Source: JBCCCJ01 sp039029315
Lineage (GTDB): Bacteria; Bacteroidota; Bacteroidia; J057
NCBI GenBank assembly: GCA_039029315.1
Contig: JBCCGK010000024.1
Span: 55,879-119,878 of the forward strand
Direction: 5' to 3'
DNA: 64,000 nt
Position numbers and translations under genes: made by a program. The notes under the pieces were generated by a model. The model made no database searches, was not told the origin of the DNA, and saw nothing but the letters and a program-made list of their open reading frames with translations. Of this stretch, positions 44,772-52,803 are shown in pieces. How positions within the stretch are numbered: the stretch's first letter is position 1; every line of letters starts with the position of its first letter.

Positions 44772-47249
44772 ATGATCGAGTTATTTCGCTCCATTCCCGT
44801 AGAGGTTCTTTATACTTTGGGAGTCATCCTCCCTGTTGGTTTTCTTACCCTACTTACATTTTCTACCAAGACTATGGATATTATTTTCAAATCCAAAGGT
44901 TATACAGAAATTTATGAACAGGTTGACTATTCTAATCTGGACAGAATCGACGATCTTTCTGTTCCAAAAGGTAAGATTAGAGCACCTTATGGAGCCTGGG
45001 ATGCCAATCAGGAGAGTGATGTCATCGTGTTTGAGCTTGAATTGGTGAAAGCGGGCCTTCGCAAAAAATCGAATAATTCTGTCATTCTTTATATAGACGA
45101 AGAGGCTAGCTGGAAACCTGAAGGTCTCGAACTGACATTGGTTGACATGTCGGATGGTACGCCAGAACCGGTCTATGAAGATGAAATGAAAATCCGAATG
45201 AAGGAGGGCACAGTCGAGTTTGGGCTGGAAATCAGAAAGGGTGTGAGTTTTGGGGAATTGAATGGACCCGTCTGGATCAAACTTGGGTTAGCGGCAGAAA
45301 CCAAAAAGTCGACCTTTGGAGGCAAAATTTCTTCCACCTTTATCTATGAGTTTTTCATCGGACCCATGTTAGGCAAAACCTGGGTAGGACTCGATCCCGG
45401 GACATCTGCTTCCTGCATAGCGGCAGGATCTTCTGCGCATCTGAACCGGGAAAATGAGGTAGTGATTGCGTTGGATGGACGAGGAAATGAAATCATTACG
45501 CCTTCTCAGATCAAGTTTTTTCCCCTCCTGGATTCTCAGAACAAGCAGCATGTCGGGCAAGTAGTTGGCAATAAAATCAACCCGAAAGAGATACCGGTTG
45601 ACAATTATCGAATCGGCGAAGAAGCGAAAAACCTCGAATCTGGCAAAAGAGTAAAATCCTTTCTATCTGTCAAAAAGCTTCTTGGGTATCAGGATGAACA
45701 AGTCATTCAATTTGAAAATGGGGATGTGTTGAGAATGACCGGAAAGGAGTTGACATCTATGTTGGTCAAAAAAGTATATGCTGATTTGGGAGACTACATC
45801 CATTCATCAGATAACAATGCCCAACACTTATTACAAAAACAACAGTTTGCTCCGCAAAGGGCAGTTGTGGCGATCCCCAATAATTTTACAGCTCAAAAGA
45901 TTCAGGACATGCTGGAGAGTGTAAAAGCACTCAACACCTTCAAGGAAGTCCGCTATGTCTATGAGGCCGAAGCTGTATTGATGTACTGTTTGCGGACCAA
46001 AATCCCCAAATTCCAATCAGGAACATTGTTGATCTTCGACATGGGAGGGGCAACCATCAATGCCACATTGGTTCGGGCAAACAAACAAGGAGACGATTAC
46101 TATATCGATATACTAGGCAAAATCGGCTATGGCGTGGGGGGAGATAGCATTGATTTCTGTCTGGCGAAAACCTTGTTTGAACACAAGAACCGATATCGCG
46201 AACTTGACAAAACTGATCCCTTTCGATCTACCGGCAATTTATCTGAACAAGCCCAGAAGGAACAACTGGACCTGCGGATCAAATTGCGGGACAAAGTCCT
46301 GGAACAATGGAAGATCCAGATTGTCAAAAATGGCTTGAGAGGAAATGGTGATTTTTTGGCAGTGAATGGAAAATTAAGCCGGGAAGAAAGGCGGATTCTC
46401 AAGGAGTTGGTTGAAGGGGTATTGGGCCTGAAACGGGTGGAAGATGTGCGTGAAGATGATTTTCTCCAGAAGTTCTATCATCAGTTTCACCAGGATGCGG
46501 ATAGCCCTGCATTTGAGAACGCATATTTCCAGAAATACATTTACGATAGCGTGGCGGATGCCACCCAGGAGATATTGAGATTCCTGGGAACGGATGAGAA
46601 AGTGCTTGACCATGTCGTATTCAGTGGAAGAAGTGTCTTCTTTCCTGGAATCAAACAAACCATCCTGAAAACCATCGATGCACAGGGGATTGGCCTCAAG
46701 GAAAATGTGGAAATCTCCCTGGAATTTGAAGAAGCCAAAACGGCTGTGGCCAAAGGAGCTTGTTTGTTTGGAATGTTGGGCTCTAATATTCACCTGCAAA
46801 GCGACAAAACCTATTCTGCCTATGGATTTACCGAGTCTGAAAGTGCAGGAGAGATGTCGTTGAAATTCACAGAACTGATTCCTGTTGGTCGCCCCTTCGA
46901 CCTGCCACGGGAAGCAAATCCGGCTGTGCTGCACTATTGTCAGGGGATTAAGGAGGGATTGGACAAAAAATTCGGATTGGATGGGCAAATGGTTAACTTC
47001 TATCAGGTGATGGATTCAGATCCGGATCGGATCATTCGGGAGAGAATGCAGCATAGATACAGTTTGGTTGCTTCCTTGCCTGTGAGAAAATTCGTAGACA
47101 AAGTGGCGATGAGGGTGTTTGAAAATGACCTGATCACATGCGCCGTTCATGAAAGAGGAACCATGCAGCCGACCAGGAGCAAAGTGGAAATCCCGGAGAT
47201 GAAAATTGCAAAGGATAATGAAGATCACTATACTTGGTTGGTCCAGTAA
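44772..47249 (+). CDS. Membrane-anchored Hsp70/actin-fold ATPase
   Basis: 825 residues. One membrane span lies near residues 10-30, followed by a ~160-residue beta-rich domain of unknown type. An Hsp70-like ATPase domain starts at about residue 200. Its phosphate-1 loop is 'TWVGLDPGTSASC' (~203-215), phosphate-2 is 'LLIFDMGGATINATL' (~420) and the adenosine motif is 'VVFSGRSVFFPGI' (~616-628). 'AVVAIPNNFTAQKI' and 'YEAEAVLMY' match the connecting region of DnaK. The normal substrate-binding domain is absent; ~150 unassigned residues replace it. It begins the large gene cluster with a vWA pair and a tubulin-like GTPase. I infer an ATP-driven switch at the inner membrane, not a general chaperone. 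Confidence 0.85.
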   Translation: MIELFRSIPVEVLYTLGVILPVGFLTLLTFSTKTMDIIFKSKGYTEIYEQVDYSNLDRIDDLSVPKGKIRAPYGAWDANQESDVIVFELELVKAGLRKKSNNSVILYIDEEASWKPEGLELTLVDMSDGTPEPVYEDEMKIRMKEGTVEFGLEIRKGVSFGELNGPVWIKLGLAAETKKSTFGGKISSTFIYEFFIGPMLGKTWVGLDPGTSASCIAAGSSAHLNRENEVVIALDGRGNEIITPSQIKFFPLLDSQNKQHVGQVVGNKINPKEIPVDNYRIGEEAKNLESGKRVKSFLSVKKLLGYQDEQVIQFENGDVLRMTGKELTSMLVKKVYADLGDYIHSSDNNAQHLLQKQQFAPQRAVVAIPNNFTAQKIQDMLESVKALNTFKEVRYVYEAEAVLMYCLRTKIPKFQSGTLLIFDMGGATINATLVRANKQGDDYYIDILGKIGYGVGGDSIDFCLAKTLFEHKNRYRELDKTDPFRSTGNLSEQAQKEQLDLRIKLRDKVLEQWKIQIVKNGLRGNGDFLAVNGKLSREERRILKELVEGVLGLKRVEDVREDDFLQKFYHQFHQDADSPAFENAYFQKYIYDSVADATQEILRFLGTDEKVLDHVVFSGRSVFFPGIKQTILKTIDAQGIGLKENVEISLEFEEAKTAVAKGACLFGMLGSNIHLQSDKTYSAYGFTESESAGEMSLKFTELIPVGRPFDLPREANPAVLHYCQGIKEGLDKKFGLDGQMVNFYQVMDSDPDRIIRERMQHRYSLVASLPVRKFVDKVAMRVFENDLITCAVHERGTMQPTRSKVEIPEMKIAKDNEDHYTWLVQ

Positions 47250-47277
47250 GTAAAACCCCCTTCAGTACATTGTGAAC

Positions 47278-49896
47278 ATGAACCAACAGCGACTTCCATT
47301 CATTTACTTACTTCTTCTCTTCCTGCTTGGCGGAAACGGAGAGATACTGGGTCAAATGACTGATTCCCTGTATCTGGCAAATGCCGAGCAGGCAGTAATT
47401 CAACTAGACCCTGCAAGGGATACCACCATCAGAATAAAGGTGAACAGGCATGTATTGGCCTCCACCTGTGGACCCATTGCAGTGAAACCAAAATTAAATC
47501 TGGTCGGAGGGGACGTGAAATTAGGATTCAATGATCCTGAATCCATCACTAGCTATCTCGGATGGAGTTGCGCGAGAAAAGAGAGATCGCTACTGGTTGA
47601 TATTTCTTTCAAGGGACTTCATCCGGAAAAATCTCAAAACGGGTCATTGACTCTTTCAAAAGGGGGATCAGGAGAGACCTCTTTTGCTGATCTGGTGATT
47701 TCCTTCCAGGTCAAGGGAGCTACTTCTCCGCCGCCCAAACCTTCCGGGGATCTGAAGCTTGTCAAAAATGATGATCAATTGTCCAATACCTATGCGGCGG
47801 TCTTGAAAGGAGAACAGTCAAAAATTCTTAGCCTGAAACATGTTGCAGAACCTGATGTGGAACCTTTGAGTCTTAGTTATACGCTTTCTCCACCAGACAA
47901 AGCCTCTAAATTGATTCGCCTTTCTACTGCAAAAGGGCCACTGAATGAGTCATTCCAACTCAAGGGAGGAGAGATACTCGACATTACGATCGAGAAGTTG
48001 AAAGAAGAAACAGCTCAATTTTCACTGGTAATCAATGATGAGAAAAAGGTCGGAAACAAAGTCGATGTAACCATCCAGCTTCAAGGAAAGAAGGTGGAGG
48101 GAGGCGAAACAGCCATTTCATATGTCTGGTACATTCTCCTTGGGTTGCTTGTTGCTGTTGGCTTGGGGTGGTACTTCCTCCGAAAAAGAAAAACAACAGA
48201 TGAACAGATCCAAATAGAAGAAGTGTCATCATCTTCTGCCTCTTCTCAAGCTGATTTCGCACATGCGTCCACCAACAACCCCCAATATCCAATCAAAGCG
48301 GAAGATCAGTTGATTGTCAACAAAGCCTTTCTGGAAGCATTTGTGAAAAAAGCCAGAAGAGCCAATACGTCAACCAATGCACTCCTGAATTCGGTCTCTT
48401 CCCAACTGATCAATAAGGCGAATCAACGTACCAAACCTAAAAAAGGCAATGCGCCCAAAACAATACAGGATTTGACGCAGCAATATCAAGACAAAAGTCT
48501 TATCCAGGCTGCAATCGGCATTGCCAAAGGATATTTTCAGGATGTCCCCAAAAAGGATATTCTGGATTTATCAGATATGCTCCAAAATAGACTTCCCAAT
48601 GAGCTTTACCAACAATTGCTGAATCAAAAAAGCGGATTGACGATCTCACTGAAAAGTCCAGTCGTCTCGACAAGATTTTTGCAAAACCTCTATCAATTGG
48701 GGGGAAGCGAGGCGAATTCCGGGACATCAGGCAGTAGCAAAAAGAGCGGAATTGTTATCAAACCAAAAGCAGATCCTCAAAAACTGGATCAACCACAGCT
48801 ACCTCCTCAACCGCAGTCTACCCCTGTCCCTCCTGTAGAAACGCCTCCTCCTGTGGTCCCGCTAGTGAATCAGGAAGCCCAGCAAACCCTCTCACAACTA
48901 TCACAACGTCTACAAGAGGCAAAACTCCTGTCACAAAATCAATCCCTGCTAGAGACTGTTCAGGACCTGATTTCTATCGCCAACGAATGGAGCCAGAAAC
49001 GAATTGAACACGAACAACTCTTGAAAGCCAAAATCTCCTGGGACAAAGAGAAAGAACGAAATGCCAGTGATCTCCAATCCAGGTCCAAGACAATTCAGAC
49101 GCATTTGAAGACCATTGGAGGAAAGGACAAAGAGATTGAACGCTTGAAAACAGAAAAAAAGCTGTCTGAAGACAAATTCAGACAGCTAGAAGAATTTCTG
49201 AAAATTTTCCGAACCGAACATCCCATGACCTGGGACAGGATACAGGGATTGAAGTCCGAAACCAATTTGTCTGTAACAAATCCTGAATTGAGGAATTATG
49301 CCTTTGATTTGGTTAATTTCCTCAACGATAGTCTGGAAGATGAAAAAATAAAAGAGTTGGAAGAAAAATTCACAACTTTGGCCCCATTCAAGAAAACCAT
49401 AGATGAGAGCACGAGAGAGAGAATAAATTTTATTCGTGAAATTGCCGACTCTGGCCAAACCAATGATAAAGGACTCACTGCCTATCTCATTGAAGAAGAA
49501 AAACCGGAGGAAGGATTAAGGAATTATGTGGAGGATCGCTTGTATGAGTCTCTCAATGATCAATTGATCTATTTGGAAGAGTTGAGTCATCTGAATAAAT
49601 TCCCAATAGAAATAGACGAAGGAGCAATCGTAGAAATTCAAAACAGGAGTAAATCTCGTTCCAAACAGCTCCGAACTAAATTAAAAGAGCTGACAGGAAT
49701 AGAAGTTGCAGAAGTAGAATTGTTTCAGGAATTTTCTAAAGAATTGGAAAATCAATGTAAGTGGGGAACGGACCAGGACAAATTGGATGAGAAATACAAA
49801 CAACTGAGTCTCCCAAGACAAAAAGTGAAGGAGATCAAGAAGTTTGGCTATAAACGAGGGGATACCACAGAAATGTCTGACGTCATTATCAGCTAA
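47278..49896 (+). CDS. Single-pass coiled-coil protein with periplasmic beta domain
   Basis: 872 residues from the ATG at 47278 (GTG at 47272 is the alternative). A signal peptide is followed by a ~260-residue periplasmic beta-rich region and one membrane span near residues 283-303 ('WYILLGLLVAVGLGWYF'). A ~120-residue helical domain comes next ('NKAFLEAFVKKARRANTSTNALL', 'NQKSGLTISLKSPVVSTRFLQNLY'), then a Pro-rich linker and ~330 residues of coiled coil. The helical domain and the 'GIVIKPK' strand that follows it recur in the soluble protein at 60795. It starts 28 bases after the Hsp70-like gene. It probably links periplasmic events to the cytoplasmic ATPase/GTPase pair. Confidence 0.8.
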   Translation: MNQQRLPFIYLLLLFLLGGNGEILGQMTDSLYLANAEQAVIQLDPARDTTIRIKVNRHVLASTCGPIAVKPKLNLVGGDVKLGFNDPESITSYLGWSCARKERSLLVDISFKGLHPEKSQNGSLTLSKGGSGETSFADLVISFQVKGATSPPPKPSGDLKLVKNDDQLSNTYAAVLKGEQSKILSLKHVAEPDVEPLSLSYTLSPPDKASKLIRLSTAKGPLNESFQLKGGEILDITIEKLKEETAQFSLVINDEKKVGNKVDVTIQLQGKKVEGGETAISYVWYILLGLLVAVGLGWYFLRKRKTTDEQIQIEEVSSSSASSQADFAHASTNNPQYPIKAEDQLIVNKAFLEAFVKKARRANTSTNALLNSVSSQLINKANQRTKPKKGNAPKTIQDLTQQYQDKSLIQAAIGIAKGYFQDVPKKDILDLSDMLQNRLPNELYQQLLNQKSGLTISLKSPVVSTRFLQNLYQLGGSEANSGTSGSSKKSGIVIKPKADPQKLDQPQLPPQPQSTPVPPVETPPPVVPLVNQEAQQTLSQLSQRLQEAKLLSQNQSLLETVQDLISIANEWSQKRIEHEQLLKAKISWDKEKERNASDLQSRSKTIQTHLKTIGGKDKEIERLKTEKKLSEDKFRQLEEFLKIFRTEHPMTWDRIQGLKSETNLSVTNPELRNYAFDLVNFLNDSLEDEKIKELEEKFTTLAPFKKTIDESTRERINFIREIADSGQTNDKGLTAYLIEEEKPEEGLRNYVEDRLYESLNDQLIYLEELSHLNKFPIEIDEGAIVEIQNRSKSRSKQLRTKLKELTGIEVAEVELFQEFSKELENQCKWGTDQDKLDEKYKQLSLPRQKVKEIKKFGYKRGDTTEMSDVIIS

Positions 49897-49917
49897 CGGA
49901 ATCACTAAAAAAAATAC

Positions 49918-51171
49918 ATGGATAAGTTTTTTCAGGAATTGGGGAAGGCATTTGTCAATATGTACTATGAGGTGAACTTGCCTGATGGGATTCTGAACCT
50001 TTTCCTGATGGTATTGCTAGGGATCATCGCAGTCTGGGCATTGGCAGTATTGGTCATGCGTTTGTTCTTAAAAAGTGCTGGGACGGATCAGGATGGCTAT
50101 TTTCGTCGAGGGATGCACATTCGTCAAGGCTGGTATATTGCAGCCAGTGCGGGCGGCTTGATCATCACAGCACTGATCGTCTTTCTGGATTTCTCAGATG
50201 GAATGGAAGCGTTTCGGCTGAATTATCCATTTACCTCTCGATTTGGATTTTTGGTGATGCTGATTTCAACTTTTTGCATTGCCATCTTGTCCTTAGTGAG
50301 TATCAGGAAACAATTCCAACGAGATAAATGGCAAGAGGTGATGCGGATGCCCCTCACCCGAACGCAGGAATCACACTATTTCCAAATCGCATGGCGCTTT
50401 TTTCAGAAGATTCGATGGTTTATTTTGATTCCCCTGGTGGGCTTTGCCATTGGATTAGGATTTCAAAAGAAAGAATATAACAATTTGGTCGCAATCGTTC
50501 TGGACAATTCAACTTCTATGCAAGAACCCATCAATCGGGGCAAAGCCGCTTTGGATGAAGTCCTGTCAGGCATGGATGCAAAAGTTGAAGTGATTGTAAC
50601 GGTCCTGACACCTGGAAATGGATATGGAGACCTGCAAGCCATCACAGCGATTGGAAACAGAGAGGCCCTGGCTGGCTCCCCCTTGCATTTTGGAGACCAG
50701 GAAAGCGCCAGAGACTATATTGGCCAGATTCAGGCCTCTAATCCAGATTCTCCTATTGCAGAAGCCATCTGGAAAACCTTTTTGTTCTCCCAGGAGTATA
50801 TCAGTCAAGGAAATGATTTCTCCTCACAAGTGTTGATCGTGGTATCGGATGGTGAGGTATCTTTGGGAGAAGGAGATTTCTTTTGTGCTTCTACAGAGTT
50901 TTCCGATGTATTTGGACTAGACAACGTTTTTTTGATCGATGTTGCCGGGAATGGTTTATCTCCTGGGGCATCCAATGCCTTTTTTCAAGAGGCCTACAAT
51001 TGTGGCTATGAAGTCCGTCAGGGCACAGATCTGACCCAATATTCAGAAGGCGTGCAAGATGCCTTGCAAGGTGTCAAGAAAGGAGATTGGTACTGGACCA
51101 TTTGGGCATTGATCATTTGCATACTCGGTATTTTGATTACAGTTTTTATCAACCCTAGAAAGCTATCTTAA
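49918..51171 (+). CDS. Polytopic membrane protein with vWA domain
   Basis: 417 residues. Four membrane spans occupy about residues 24-50, 75-97, 108-127 and 163-182, and a fifth the C-terminus (~392-413). The vWA domain fills residues ~185-385. Its metal-ion site is visible as 'VLDNSTSMQ' (DxSxS, Asp near 194), with the later conserved Asp in 'VLIVVSDGEVS'. Charges at the loop ends place the vWA domain in the periplasm by the positive-inside rule, though this is not certain. vWA domains bind partners through a bound Mg2+ ion. The following gene encodes a second vWA protein and starts 4 bases later. Confidence 0.85.
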   Translation: MDKFFQELGKAFVNMYYEVNLPDGILNLFLMVLLGIIAVWALAVLVMRLFLKSAGTDQDGYFRRGMHIRQGWYIAASAGGLIITALIVFLDFSDGMEAFRLNYPFTSRFGFLVMLISTFCIAILSLVSIRKQFQRDKWQEVMRMPLTRTQESHYFQIAWRFFQKIRWFILIPLVGFAIGLGFQKKEYNNLVAIVLDNSTSMQEPINRGKAALDEVLSGMDAKVEVIVTVLTPGNGYGDLQAITAIGNREALAGSPLHFGDQESARDYIGQIQASNPDSPIAEAIWKTFLFSQEYISQGNDFSSQVLIVVSDGEVSLGEGDFFCASTEFSDVFGLDNVFLIDVAGNGLSPGASNAFFQEAYNCGYEVRQGTDLTQYSEGVQDALQGVKKGDWYWTIWALIICILGILITVFINPRKLS

Positions 51172-51175
51172 TAGA

Positions 51176-52378
51176 ATGAGACACCTGTTTGTTACAATAG
51201 GTCTGCTATTTGGAATCTGTGCATATGCCCAGACGGGTGCGGATGTGTTTATTTTGGCAGATATTTCTGGATCCGTCAATCACGCTGCTGCACGGGATGC
51301 CAAGTCTTTGATTTCTGATATCGTTCTCGCTCAATACAATCCGACAAACTATCGGAATTGGCGGTTCTCAGATGCCTTTGAACCCAATCTTGAGCGAATC
51401 AGCAAAGGTCAGGGCGGACGACCATTGATATCTGCCAACAAAAAGGCATTTATGATGCATGTTGGAGAAAAATCCTCGATCTATGGGTCAGTGAACCAAC
51501 AGACCATCCAATCCCCATCATCGGATTTTCCTGCCTTCATGAATACCAATTACCCGACGGGCTTCAATGATAAGGATACCTACCTCATCCTTGCCAGAGC
51601 AGAAGCCGCCAAGAGAGCCAAACAAGAGAACATCAAACGATATGTACTCATTGAGGCAACGGATTCGGATGATGATCGGGGAAGAGGAACCTACAATACC
51701 TCCGAACAGGACCTGATCGCCGAATACAGTGCAAAAGGGAGAGTCAAGCCTGAGAAAGTAGGAATTCTCTACTATGAAGGCCCCGGAAAACCCAACTACA
51801 AGATCACCATCTGGCAGGTAGAGCATATCAACTTTAATCCTCCGGGAGTTGTTCCAAATCCAGTAGCGACCACCCCACAACAAAACAAAACAAGTCTGTC
51901 TTTGCTCGGCGTGGGCAATCAGGAAAAGAAGCCCAAAGAAGTTGAAGAAGGAAAACGATCCTTCAGCTGGACATGTACCAATTGTGAAAACGCCAAATTC
52001 AGAGCGATCATCAGAAAAAAGGCGGGAACGAAATTTGAGAAGTTTGATACCCAAAATGGCTTGAGCACCCGTAAGACCAGAGCCAAGGAATTTCCTCCTG
52101 GATTGTATGAAATCCGGGTCATGACTTCTGGCCTGCCCAAAAATGCTAGCGATACGGGCTACTTTGAAGTCAAGGGCGGAGGCGGAGGATTCATCTGGGT
52201 CTTGCTGTTGATTGCCTTGGTAGCAGGTGGGGTATATGCCTACAGGAAAATGAATCAATCAGGTCCTGATCCCAATCGAAGAAGAAAAGCCCGAACAGAA
52301 AGAAAGTCATCCTCTGCAGATCAAATGCTGGATGATCAGGGATCTTCTTCTGGCTCCAGTAGTGGAGACTTCTTTTAA
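51176..52378 (+). CDS. Exported vWA-like protein with C-terminal membrane span
   Basis: 400 residues. Signal peptide ('FVTIGLLFGICAYAQ'), then at once a vWA-type first strand with metal-site residues 'VFILADISGSVNHAAARDAK' (DxSGS, Asp near 28) and 'VLIEATDSDDDRGRG' further on. A beta domain (~250-335) with two cysteines in 'WTCTNCENAKF' follows, then a Gly-rich hinge, a membrane span near 343-362 and a Lys/Arg/Ser-rich cytoplasmic tail. It is a type I membrane protein with a periplasmic vWA module. It starts 4 bases after the polytopic vWA gene, which suggests the two vWA proteins form a pair. Confidence 0.78.
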   Translation: MRHLFVTIGLLFGICAYAQTGADVFILADISGSVNHAAARDAKSLISDIVLAQYNPTNYRNWRFSDAFEPNLERISKGQGGRPLISANKKAFMMHVGEKSSIYGSVNQQTIQSPSSDFPAFMNTNYPTGFNDKDTYLILARAEAAKRAKQENIKRYVLIEATDSDDDRGRGTYNTSEQDLIAEYSAKGRVKPEKVGILYYEGPGKPNYKITIWQVEHINFNPPGVVPNPVATTPQQNKTSLSLLGVGNQEKKPKEVEEGKRSFSWTCTNCENAKFRAIIRKKAGTKFEKFDTQNGLSTRKTRAKEFPPGLYEIRVMTSGLPKNASDTGYFEVKGGGGGFIWVLLLIALVAGGVYAYRKMNQSGPDPNRRRKARTERKSSSADQMLDDQGSSSGSSSGDFF

Positions 52379-52401
52379 CAACACACCTATTCATTGTATA
52401 T

Positions 52402-52794
52402 ATGGAAGCAGTCTTGCAATTTTTTCGCGATTTGGCTGACGTAAGCTTTATTGATTACGCGCAATTGTTTCTCAAAACAATTTATCTCCTGCTGATTGGA
52501 TTTGGAGTATTTTTGTTACTGAACAGATTGCTCGCCAAGGTCTTGTTTAGAAATGATACCCAACAAGATGGCCGTCTCAACAGAGATGATACCTTGAAAG
52601 TAACTCTCTTGTGGACGATCATTGGATTATTCTTGTTGTTCAATGTGTTCTGGGCACTGATCCTCTATGCGAATGGATTGCCCAAACTCGAGACCAATCC
52701 CTGGTACAGCTTGCTGCCTGTCATCGTGGTGTACCTGTCCCTGGCGGGATTATTTTTATATCAGTTTTTTACCTTCAGAAAAAGTCTTAACTAA
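52402..52794 (+). CDS. Three-span membrane protein
   Basis: 130 residues with three membrane spans near residues 17-42, 68-92 and 101-123. The first cytoplasmic loop is charged ('RNDTQQDGRLNRDD'), and a shortened form of the same kind of loop ('GTDQDGYFRR') follows TM1 in the polytopic vWA protein, so they may share ancestry. No enzymatic motif. It sits between the vWA pair and the tubulin-like gene, 23 bases after the former and 9 bases before the latter. Confidence 0.75.
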   Translation: MEAVLQFFRDLADVSFIDYAQLFLKTIYLLLIGFGVFLLLNRLLAKVLFRNDTQQDGRLNRDDTLKVTLLWTIIGLFLLFNVFWALILYANGLPKLETNPWYSLLPVIVVYLSLAGLFLYQFFTFRKSLN

Positions 52795-52803
52795 CCTAAC
52801 CAT

